Assembly: GCA_050291465.1 (NCBI GenBank)
Contig: JBNKJV010000016.1
Span: 6,806 to 70,805, forward strand
Direction of reading: 5' to 3'
Length of the DNA: 64,000 bases
Origin: CBFDBF01 sp050291465
Lineage (GTDB): Bacteria > Pseudomonadota > Gammaproteobacteria > Chromatiales > Chromatiaceae
The position numbers and the translations under genes are program-made. Within the stretch, counting starts at the first letter, position 1; each line of letters opens with the position of its first letter. The notes beneath the pieces were generated by a model, which was given only the letters and a program-made list of their open reading frames with translations, had not been told where the DNA came from and did no database searches. Below, one piece after another: positions 42,401-50,187 of this stretch.

Positions 42401-42426
42401 CCTGTTACCCCTGTTCCGGGTGGTTG

Positions 42427-43203
42427 TCAGGCCATGCCGACGATGTGGTAGCCGGAGTCCACGTACAGCACGTCGCCGGTGATGCCGGAGGCCAGATCCG
42501 AACAGAGGAAGGCGGCGGCGTTGCCCACTTCGTCGATGGTGACGTTGCGGCGCAGGGGGGTCTTGGCCTCCGCCTCGTCCAGCATCCCCTTGAAACCCTT
42601 GATGCCGGAGGCGGCCAGGGTGCGGATGGGACCGGCGGATACGGCATTGACCCGGGTGCCTTCCGGGCCCAGGGCGTCCGCCAGATAGCGCACGTTGGCC
42701 TCCAGGCTCGCCTTGGCCACACCCATGACGTTGTAACTGGGGATGGTGCGCACGGCACCCAGGTAGGTCATGGTGACCAGGGCGCCGTTTCTGCCCCGCA
42801 TCATCTCCCGGCCGGCCTTGGCCAGGGCGGCGAAGCTGTAGGCGCTGATATCGTGAGCGGCGGCGAACCCTTCCCGGGTGACGGCGTCGGCATAGCTTCC
42901 CTCCAGCTGTTCGCGGCCGGCAAAGGCGATGGAGTGGACGATACCGTCCAGGCCGTCCCACTCCTTGCCGAGATCCCGGAAAGCGGCTTCGATCTGGTCG
43001 TCGCTGGTCACGTCCAGCTCCAGCACTATGTCGGATCCGCACTGGGCGGCGAACTCCTCCACCCGCTTCTTGAGTTTTTCACCCTGATAACTGAAGGCCA
43101 GTTGCGCGCCCTCGCGATGCATGGCCTGAGCCACTCCCCAGGCGATGGAGCGGTTGCTGGCGACGCCGGTGACGAGGATACGTTTGTCTTGTAGAAAACC
43201 CAT
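42427..43203 (-). CDS. fabI: FabI, enoyl-[acyl-carrier-protein] reductase (NADH)
   Basis: Short-chain dehydrogenase fold enzyme that reduces the trans-2 double bond in the last step of each fatty acid elongation cycle; the target of triclosan in other bacteria. 258 residues. The catalytic set is Tyr147, Tyr157 and Lys164 (TYLGAVRTIPSYNVMGVAK), matching E. coli Tyr146, Tyr156 and Lys163. The nucleotide-binding start is ILVTGVASNRSIAWG. It stands alone, divergent from the peptide-binding protein gene, with a 184-bp gap. Confidence 0.96.
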   Translation of the reverse strand: MGFLQDKRILVTGVASNRSIAWGVAQAMHREGAQLAFSYQGEKLKKRVEEFAAQCGSDIVLELDVTSDDQIEAAFRDLGKEWDGLDGIVHSIAFAGREQLEGSYADAVTREGFAAAHDISAYSFAALAKAGREMMRGRNGALVTMTYLGAVRTIPSYNVMGVAKASLEANVRYLADALGPEGTRVNAVSAGPIRTLAASGIKGFKGMLDEAEAKTPLRRNVTIDEVGNAAAFLCSDLASGITGDVLYVDSGYHIVGMA

Positions 43204-43387
43204 GAATATCTCTGCCTCTTCTTCTGTTAATGGCTGACAACGGCGGGGGGGAATGCGATCATGTCCCCCGGTGCCGCTGGCGCGGTGCCCCGTACAGTAC
43301 CGGAAAAGGCCGGACAGGAAAAGCAGCCTGCCCTGCGCTTAGGTTGCTTTCAGGACTGATATTACCCTGCGGAACAGACTGTTTTTT

Positions 43388-45580
43388 ATGATCCAACCGT
43401 TCCAGATATGGCCCATTTGGCGGATCTTTGCGGCAGGACTGGTCCTGTTCCCGCTGTTTCTGGCGGGCTGCGATGAAGGCCCGCAGAATAACCCTTATTC
43501 ACCATCGGATGCCGGGCGCAATGTGCTCTACAGTGCCTTCGAAGAACGGCCCAAGCATCTGGATCCCGCCCGCTCCTACACCGCAGCCGAGGCGGTCTTT
43601 ACCGGCCAGATCTACGAGCCGCCGCTGCAGTACCATTTTCTGAAGCGCCCCTATCAACTGATACCCCTTACCAGCGACGGCATGCCGCAGGTTCGTTATA
43701 TCGGCAAGGAGGGCGAAGCCCTTGCTGCGGACGCACCCCCTGAGACCGTGGCCTATAGCGAATATGAGATCCGTATCCGGCCCGGCATTCGTTTTCAGCC
43801 TCATCCCGCCTTTGCCCGGATGGAGACCGGGGAGTACCGCTATCATGCCCTGACCGAAGGGCGGTTGGAATCTGTTCATACCCTATCTGATTTCCCCCAT
43901 AGCGATAGCCGTGAACTGACGGCGGAAGACTACGTCTATCAGATCAAGCGCCTCGCTTTCCCGCGTCTGCACTGCCCGATCGCCGGTGTAATGGGACAGT
44001 ACATCGTAGGATTCAGGGAACTGGAGAAGCAGCTGGAAGCGGAGGAACAGCGGCTCAAGAAGGAGACCGGAGAGGAGCGGCCGTACCTCGATCTGCGGGG
44101 GTTTTCCATGGAGGGGATGGAGGTGCTTGATCGTTATAGCTTTCGGATACGGCTGCGAGGCAAGTACCCGCAGTTCCTCTACTGGATGGCCATGCCGTTC
44201 TTCGCCCCCATGCCCTGGGAAGCGGATCGCTTCTACGCCCAGGAAGGGCTATGGCGGCGTAACATCAAGCTGGACTGGTACCCGGTGGGTACCGGTCCTT
44301 TCATGTTGATCGAGAACAACCCCAACCTGCGCATGGTGATGGAGCGCAATCCCAACTTCCACGATGAGCGCTATCCGTCCGAAGGGGAGGCCGAGGATCG
44401 GGAACGGGGCCTGCTGCGGGACGCCGGCAGGCCGCTGCCGCTTATCGATAAGGCGGTCTATAGCCTGGAGAAAGAGAGTATCCCTTACTGGAACAAGTTT
44501 CTGCAGGGCTACTACGATGCGTCCGGTGTCAGCTCCGATAGTTTCGATCAGGCTGTCAGTATCGGCCAGCAGGGGGAGGCGAGGCTGACCGAGGAGCTGG
44601 AGGCCAAGGGCATCAAGCTGGTGACGGCGGTCCAGACCAGTATCTTTTACATGGGTTTCAACTGGCTCGATCCGGTGGTGGGGGGTGACTCGGAAAGGGC
44701 GCGGTTGCTGCGCCAGGCCATCTCCATCGCGGTGGATTACGAGGAGTTCATCTCCATTTTTCTGAACGACCGCGGGTTGCCGGCCCAGGGACCCATTCCA
44801 CCGGGCATCTACGGCCACCGGGAGGGGGACATCAATCCCTATGTCTACGAGCGCGTCGCGGACAGGCCACGACGGAGATCTATAGAATTCGCCAGGGAAC
44901 TGATGGTGCGGGCCGGTTATCCGGGGGGGCGGGACGCGCAAAGCGGCAAGGCCCTGATCCTCTATTACGACACCACCGCCACCGGTCCGGATGATAAGGC
45001 GCGTCTCAACTGGTTTCGCAAACAGTTCAAAAAACTGGGTATCGAGTTGGTGATTCGGGCTACCGATTACAACCGGTTTCAGGAAAAGATGCTCAAGGGC
45101 ACGGCCCAGATCTTCTCCTGGGGCTGGAACGCCGACTATCCGGATCCGGAGAATTTCCTGTTTATGCTTTACGGCCCCAACGCCAAGGCGGGTAAGAACG
45201 GCGAGAACTCGGCCAATTATTCCAATCCGGAGTTCGATGACCTGTTCGAGCGTATGAAGAATATGGACAATGGCCCGAAACGGCAGGTGATCATAGACCG
45301 TATGGTGGAGATCCTGCGCCGGGATGCACCCTGGGCCTGGGGCTTTTTCCCCAAAGGTTTTTCTCTGCACCACAGCTGGTATAGCAACGTGAAGCCCAAT
45401 CTGATGGCAAACAACACCCTAAAGTACAAGGCGATCGATGCTGAAGAACGGGAACGCAAACGGCAGGCGTGGAATCCCCCGATGTGGTGGCCGGTGCTGC
45501 TGTTGACGGGTGCCCTGGCCGTTTCATTAATACCGGCCGTCCTCGGATATCGCCGCAGAGAACGGAGTACCGGCTCATGA
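43388..45580 (+). CDS. Extracellular solute-binding lipoprotein, peptide ABC transporter
   Basis: SBP_bac_5 family (DppA/OppA-like) binding protein of 730 residues, large for the family (about 520-620). The lipobox FLAGC gives lipidated Cys28. The family core is visible as EERPKHLDPARSYTAAEA, YDASGVSSDSFD and SWGWNADYPDPENFLFMLYGP. Unusually, the C-terminus adds a membrane segment (about 700-720, WWPVLLLTGALAVSLIPAVLGY) with a basic end. The stop overlaps the start of the permease gene (ATGA). Ligand most likely a peptide, by family. Confidence 0.85.
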   Translation: MIQPFQIWPIWRIFAAGLVLFPLFLAGCDEGPQNNPYSPSDAGRNVLYSAFEERPKHLDPARSYTAAEAVFTGQIYEPPLQYHFLKRPYQLIPLTSDGMPQVRYIGKEGEALAADAPPETVAYSEYEIRIRPGIRFQPHPAFARMETGEYRYHALTEGRLESVHTLSDFPHSDSRELTAEDYVYQIKRLAFPRLHCPIAGVMGQYIVGFRELEKQLEAEEQRLKKETGEERPYLDLRGFSMEGMEVLDRYSFRIRLRGKYPQFLYWMAMPFFAPMPWEADRFYAQEGLWRRNIKLDWYPVGTGPFMLIENNPNLRMVMERNPNFHDERYPSEGEAEDRERGLLRDAGRPLPLIDKAVYSLEKESIPYWNKFLQGYYDASGVSSDSFDQAVSIGQQGEARLTEELEAKGIKLVTAVQTSIFYMGFNWLDPVVGGDSERARLLRQAISIAVDYEEFISIFLNDRGLPAQGPIPPGIYGHREGDINPYVYERVADRPRRRSIEFARELMVRAGYPGGRDAQSGKALILYYDTTATGPDDKARLNWFRKQFKKLGIELVIRATDYNRFQEKMLKGTAQIFSWGWNADYPDPENFLFMLYGPNAKAGKNGENSANYSNPEFDDLFERMKNMDNGPKRQVIIDRMVEILRRDAPWAWGFFPKGFSLHHSWYSNVKPNLMANNTLKYKAIDAEERERKRQAWNPPMWWPVLLLTGALAVSLIPAVLGYRRRERSTGS

Positions 45581-46554
45581 TGGCGTATATCCTGCGTCGC
45601 GCGTTCTACGCCGTTCCTATCCTGATCGGGGTGAACATCATCACCTTCGTACTCTTCTTCGTGGTCAATTCTCCGGACGACATGGCACGCATGCAGCTGG
45701 GCATGAAGCGGGTAACGCAGGAAGCGGTGGAGAAGTGGAAAGAGGAACGGGGTTATAACAAACCGTTACTTTATGCCGCGCAGGCGGAGGGGATAGAGAA
45801 GATTACCGATACCATCTTTTTCGATAAATCCGTAAAGCTGTTCAAGTTTGATTTCGGCTCCTCCGACAGCGGCCGCGATATCGGCTATGACATCTCCCAG
45901 CGTATGTGGCCGAGCCTGGCCATCGCCGTGCCGGTGTTGTTGGTGGGCCTGCTGGTCAACATCAGCTGGGCCCTGTTGATCGCCTTTTTCCGCGCCACTT
46001 ATATCGACTTCTGGAGCGTGGTGATCTGTGTCGTGATGATGTCCATCTCGACCCTGTTCTATATCATCGGCGGGCAGTACCTGGTAGGCAAGCTGTTGAA
46101 TCTGGTGCCCATATCCGGTTATGACACGGGGTTAGGGGCGGTCAAGTTCCTGATCCTGCCGGTGATCATCGGTGTAATCGGCGGCATCGGTTCCGGTACC
46201 CGCTGGTATCGCACCCTGTTTCTGGAGGAGATCAACAAGGACTATGTCCGTACCGCCCGGGCCAAAGGGTTGTCGGAACAGGTAGTGCTGTTCCGGCATG
46301 TGCTGAAGAACGCCCTGATCCCGATCCTTACCGGCGTGGTGGTGGTGTTGCCCACACTGTTCATGGGCAGTCTTATCACCGAGTCCTTCTTCGGTATTCC
46401 CGGACTCGGCAGTTACACTATTGATGCCATAAACAACCAGGATTTCGCCATCGTACGGGCCATGGTATTCCTCGGTTCCGTACTCTATATCATCGGTCTT
46501 CTGATGACCGATATCTCTTACACCATCGTCGATCCCAGGGTACGCCTTTCCTAG
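45577..46554 (+). CDS. ABC transporter permease, peptide type (DppB/OppB/YejB-like)
   Basis: Inner-membrane permease of 325 residues with about six membrane segments. The N-terminus MMAYILRRAFYAVPILIGVN is the usual OppB/DppB start, and the coupling motif for the ATPase is KDYVRTARAKGLSEQVVLFRHVLKNA (EAA loop). It is translated with the binding protein. The expected second permease (OppC-like) and ATPase genes are missing: the next 204 bp are non-coding and then an unrelated rhodanese gene starts. Partners must be encoded elsewhere, or the locus has been cut down. Confidence 0.85.
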   Translation: MMAYILRRAFYAVPILIGVNIITFVLFFVVNSPDDMARMQLGMKRVTQEAVEKWKEERGYNKPLLYAAQAEGIEKITDTIFFDKSVKLFKFDFGSSDSGRDIGYDISQRMWPSLAIAVPVLLVGLLVNISWALLIAFFRATYIDFWSVVICVVMMSISTLFYIIGGQYLVGKLLNLVPISGYDTGLGAVKFLILPVIIGVIGGIGSGTRWYRTLFLEEINKDYVRTARAKGLSEQVVLFRHVLKNALIPILTGVVVVLPTLFMGSLITESFFGIPGLGSYTIDAINNQDFAIVRAMVFLGSVLYIIGLLMTDISYTIVDPRVRLS

Positions 46555-46758
46555 CGACCATTATGGACTTGATCAGAGCTGCCCTAATCGACATTTGTCA
46601 TTTACTGCTGCAACAACCGGAAGGACACTGTGTGGAGGAAAAGCTGTTTCATCCCATCCGGGCGAATCCGGATCGATTGGTATATTGCTAAAATATACTC
46701 GCCTCTCGACTTTGTTGCCTAGAACCCTTTGTAAGACGCGTTAACAGGAATTGAAATC

Positions 46759-47235
46759 ATGATGAAGTATATGGAGATGGTGCAACGTTGCCTCCAGTAT
46801 GTCCCGGAGATAATGCCCTGGGATCTTGAGGAACGACTCCAGGAGAACCCCGACCTGCTGGTACTGGATGTGCGCGAACCCTATGAGTACGATGCCATGC
46901 GTATTCCCGGATCCCTGGCGGTGCCGCGCGGCATTCTTGAGACCGCCTGTGAATGGAATTACGAAGAGACCGTGCCGGAACTGGTGCGCTCAAGGCAGCG
47001 TGAGATCGTGGTGGTCTGTCGCTCCGGATATCGCAGCGTACTGGCGGCCAGGGCCATGCAGGAGATGGGGTATGAAAATGTCACCTCCCTGAAGACCGGC
47101 CTGCGTGGCTGGAACGATTACGAGCAGCCTTTGGAGGATCGGAAATGTGAGTCGGTGGAACTGGACGATGCCGACGAATACTTCAATACACCGGTTCGGC
47201 CCGATCAGTTGCAGCCGGAAGGGTGGGAGTATTAA
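46759..47235 (+). CDS. Rhodanese domain protein
   Basis: Single-domain sulfurtransferase-like protein of 158 residues, probably cytoplasmic. The active-site loop is CRSGYRS (87-93) with Cys87, preceded by LLVLDVREPYEYDAMRIPGSLAVPRG and followed by LKTGLRGWND. A C-terminal acidic tail (about 130-158) is extra. The six-residue active loop favours sulfur transfer over phosphatase use. The sulfur donor and acceptor are unknown; the YeeE/YedE transporter at 14.8 kb is a possible functional relative. An AT-rich stretch upstream (46681-46708) may hold the promoter. Confidence 0.83.
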   Translation: MMKYMEMVQRCLQYVPEIMPWDLEERLQENPDLLVLDVREPYEYDAMRIPGSLAVPRGILETACEWNYEETVPELVRSRQREIVVVCRSGYRSVLAARAMQEMGYENVTSLKTGLRGWNDYEQPLEDRKCESVELDDADEYFNTPVRPDQLQPEGWEY

Positions 47236-47452
47236 GAAATTAGAAGTTGGTGATTTCGTAGGGTGGACTGTGCCCGCTTCATATTAGGTTCTTCCATAAA
47301 TTAAATGTGCCGACGATGGCACACCTTTCTCCCGCGAAAGGGGCCGGCTAGCATTTCTTCGGCCTTGCTTTACACCCCTTCGGGTATCTTTTCTTCAAAG
47401 GGCCTGAATCGGTGTATCATTTGTGTTCTTTTTCCATGGCTGGACATTACAC

Positions 47453-48382
47453 GTGGGCGCGCTCTCCATACATCATCTGCACAAGGTCTATCGCAACGGT
47501 TTCGAGGCCCTGAAGGGTATCGATCTGGAGGTGGAGGAGGGGGATTTTTTCGCCCTGCTGGGCCCCAACGGCGCAGGCAAGTCCACTGCTATCGGTATTA
47601 TCAGTTCCCTGGTGACCAAGAGCAGCGGCCGGGTGCGGGTCTTCGGCCATGATCTGGATGCGGAGCCGGAGGCGGTCAAGGCCTGTATCGGCTTGGTTCC
47701 CCAGGAGTTCAATTTCAATCAATTTGAGCCGGTTGTGGAGATCGTGGTGAATCAGGCCGGTTTCTACGGGATACCCAGGGCGGAGGCGTTCCGGCGCGCG
47801 GAAGAGAGTCTGCGTCAGCTCGATCTGTGGGAGAAGCGGCGGCAGATGGCCCGGGAGCTGTCAGGTGGTATGAAACGGCGTTTGATGATCGCCCGCGCCC
47901 TGGTACACCGACCCAGGCTTTTGATCCTGGACGAGCCCACCGCCGGAGTGGATATCGAAATCCGCCACTCCATGTGGACCTTCCTGCGGGAACTGAACCG
48001 GCAGGGTACCACTATTATTCTGACCACCCACTACCTGGAAGAGGCGGAGAGCCTGTGTCGCAATATTGCCATTATCAATCACGGCAGGATCGTTGAGCAG
48101 AGCCGCATGGAGGATCTGCTCTACCGGCTCCATACCGAAACATTCGTCCTCAATCTCAAAGGGAGACTCGCGGAACTGCCGGAACTGGGCGGCTATGTTC
48201 TGGAACAACTGGATGATTGCACCCTGGAAGTGGAGGTGACCCGCGACCAGGGCATCAACGGACTGTTCGAGGCGCTGTCCCGCAACGGCATCGATGTAAT
48301 AAGCATGCGTAACAAGCAGAACCGGCTGGAGCAGCTTTTTATCGATATGTTGGACGCCGGTCGCCGCGGAGAGGCCTCATGA
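47453..48382 (+). CDS. yadG: ABC-2 exporter ATP-binding protein (YadG-like)
   Basis: ATPase of an ABC-2 exporter, 309 residues from the GTG at 47453. Walker A LLGPNGAGKST (near 33-43), Q-loop IGLVPQEFNF, signature LSGGMKRRLMIARAL, Walker B LLILDEPTAGVDIE and the switch His (TTHYLEE) are all present; the FEALKGIDLEVEEGDFFALLGP stretch matches the YadG group. A GTG ten codons earlier (47423) is an alternative start. The stop overlaps yadH in an ATGA. The transported substrate is unknown. Confidence 0.87.
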   Translation: MGALSIHHLHKVYRNGFEALKGIDLEVEEGDFFALLGPNGAGKSTAIGIISSLVTKSSGRVRVFGHDLDAEPEAVKACIGLVPQEFNFNQFEPVVEIVVNQAGFYGIPRAEAFRRAEESLRQLDLWEKRRQMARELSGGMKRRLMIARALVHRPRLLILDEPTAGVDIEIRHSMWTFLRELNRQGTTIILTTHYLEEAESLCRNIAIINHGRIVEQSRMEDLLYRLHTETFVLNLKGRLAELPELGGYVLEQLDDCTLEVEVTRDQGINGLFEALSRNGIDVISMRNKQNRLEQLFIDMLDAGRRGEAS

Positions 48383-49155
48383 CTCATTCCGCAAGTTATT
48401 GGGTGGCTTATCGTACCATTGTGACCAAGGAGATCCTGCGCTTCATGCGGATCTGGGTGCAGACCGTGCTGCCGCCGGCGATTACCACCACGCTCTATTT
48501 TATTATTTTCGGTACCTTGATCGGTACACGTATCGGAGAGATGGATGGGTATCGTTACATAGACTTTATCGTGCCCGGTCTTATCCTGATGGCGGTGATC
48601 AGCAACTCCTACTCCAATGTCGTTTCTTCCATGTACAGCAGCAAGTTTCAACACCATATAGAAGAACTGTTGATTGCCCCGGTACCCAACTGGATTATTC
48701 TGGCCGGCTATGTCTCCGGCGGTGTAGCGCGCGGGGTGGTGGTCGGCATCGCTGTTACCGCGGTTTCGCTGTTCTTCAGCGATCTTTCCGTACACAGCTA
48801 TTTCTGGACCCTGGTGGTGTTTGTGCTGACTTCCATACTGTTCGCCCTGGGGGGGTTCATCAACGCCGTCTATGCCAGGAGTTTTGACGATATCTCCATT
48901 GTGCCCACCTTTATACTTACGCCGTTGACCTACCTGGGGGGTGTGTTCTACTCCATCCGGATGCTTCCGGAGTTCTGGCAACAGGTTTCATTGGCTAATC
49001 CTGTTCTCTATATGGTTAACGCCTTTCGCTATGGTCTGTTGGGGGTATCAGACATTCCCATGTTCCTGGCGCTGGCGATTATTCTGCTTTTTATCGGCGG
49101 TCTGACGCTGTATAGCCTTTCTCTTCTGAAGCGGGGTGTAGGGATCAAGAGCTGA
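48379..49155 (+). CDS. yadH: ABC-2 exporter permease (YadH-like)
   Basis: Membrane subunit of the same exporter, 258 residues with six membrane segments. The start WVAYRTIVTKEILRFMRIWVQTVLPPAITTTLYFIIFG and the middle motif VPGLILMAVISNSYSNVVSSMYSSKFQ are those of the ABC-2/YadH family; TPLTYLGGVFYSI near 195-208 is a second conserved stretch. It is coupled to yadG. Confidence 0.87.
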   Translation: MTHSASYWVAYRTIVTKEILRFMRIWVQTVLPPAITTTLYFIIFGTLIGTRIGEMDGYRYIDFIVPGLILMAVISNSYSNVVSSMYSSKFQHHIEELLIAPVPNWIILAGYVSGGVARGVVVGIAVTAVSLFFSDLSVHSYFWTLVVFVLTSILFALGGFINAVYARSFDDISIVPTFILTPLTYLGGVFYSIRMLPEFWQQVSLANPVLYMVNAFRYGLLGVSDIPMFLALAIILLFIGGLTLYSLSLLKRGVGIKS

Positions 49156-49306
49156 ATTCATGGGTGTGTGTGGGTATGGCGACAGGATCCGGACAGGAAC
49201 CGCTGCAGGCGTTCGCGCCGCCGGGGTGACAGGTGTAGAATCGGTGCCTGTTTATCGCGTGGAAGTGCCGCCCCGGTCCGGGCAGGGAGAGCCCGGTTAC
49301 ATTCAG

Positions 49307-50026
49307 ATGTCTAGAAAGAGAAAAATATACGATTTAGGAATATGGGTTGCGCCGGTCCTGGTCTTGATCGGACTCCTGTTGCCGTTATCCGCAGAGTGTG
49401 CCCTGTCACCGCTGACCGAGGAACAAGTGGTGGCGAAATACCGCGCCAGGGCGGAACGGGTACTGAAACCCCGCTTTCGGTTTGCCGGTGTAGACTGGCC
49501 CCCGCAGCAGATAACCCTGCTTGCCCTGAAGGAGACCCGGAGACTGGAGCTCTGGGCGGAGTACAAGGGGGAGTGGCGCTTTGTTCGCGAATACCGCATA
49601 AAGGGAATGAGCGGCGGGCCGGGGCCGAAGCTGAGAGAAGGGGACCGGCAGGTGCCGGAGGGTATCTATCGGGTCATAAAGCTCAATCCCAACAGCGGTT
49701 TTCATCTTTCCATGAAACTGAACTTCCCCAACGAGTTCGATCTGGAGCAGGCCGAGCGGGAGGGTAGAACGGATCCGGGCAGCAATATCTTTATCCATGG
49801 CCGCAATGTTTCCAGCGGTTGCCTGGCCATAGGGGACATGGCTATCGAGGAGCTGTTTGTTCTTACTTCGTTGATAGGTAAAGAGAACGTTTCGGTAGTC
49901 ATCAGTCCCCGTGATTTCCGGGTCCATCCGGTGCCCCCGGAGCAGCCGGACGATCTGCGGTGGCAACGGACGCTCTACCAGGGCATCGCCGACAGAATGA
50001 AGCGATTTCCGTTGGAACGAAAGTAG
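49307..50026 (+). CDS. L,D-transpeptidase family protein (YafK-like)
   Basis: Periplasmic YkuD-domain protein of 239 residues. A signal peptide or anchor (about 10-33, IWVAPVLVLIGLLLPLSAECA) precedes a domain with YRIKGMSGGPGPKLREGDRQVPEG and the catalytic HGRNVSSGCLAIGD, in which Cys and the upstream His are the active pair. The layout matches YafK/DpaA-like proteins, one of which removes Braun lipoprotein from peptidoglycan rather than cross-linking it; which activity applies here is inference. I chose the ATG at 49307, which gives the signal peptide. Confidence 0.82.
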   Translation: MSRKRKIYDLGIWVAPVLVLIGLLLPLSAECALSPLTEEQVVAKYRARAERVLKPRFRFAGVDWPPQQITLLALKETRRLELWAEYKGEWRFVREYRIKGMSGGPGPKLREGDRQVPEGIYRVIKLNPNSGFHLSMKLNFPNEFDLEQAEREGRTDPGSNIFIHGRNVSSGCLAIGDMAIEELFVLTSLIGKENVSVVISPRDFRVHPVPPEQPDDLRWQRTLYQGIADRMKRFPLERK

Positions 50027-50187
50027 CCCGCTACGGTCTCTGTAATATCCCGATAAAACCATGAACAATATGCCCCTGTTGCGTCCTGATCATGTAGCAT
50101 GGGGTAAACTGCACCCTTTGCGTCCCGTCCTGAGCGGAAATCACCGGGGCCCCGGTCGCGAAGGCATTATGAGATAGGTTTCAATCA

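Noticed and set aside
43388..46554. Frameshifted or pseudogene remains of the missing importer subunits
   Set aside because: I looked at all frames of 46555-46758 for EAA-loop or Walker motifs and found none, so the partners are absent rather than decayed at this site.
46563..46691. 42-codon open frame after the peptide permease (starts MDLIRAAL)
   Set aside because: No ribosome-binding site, no homology that I recognise, and no resemblance to an OppC-type permease remnant. Too weak to call a gene.
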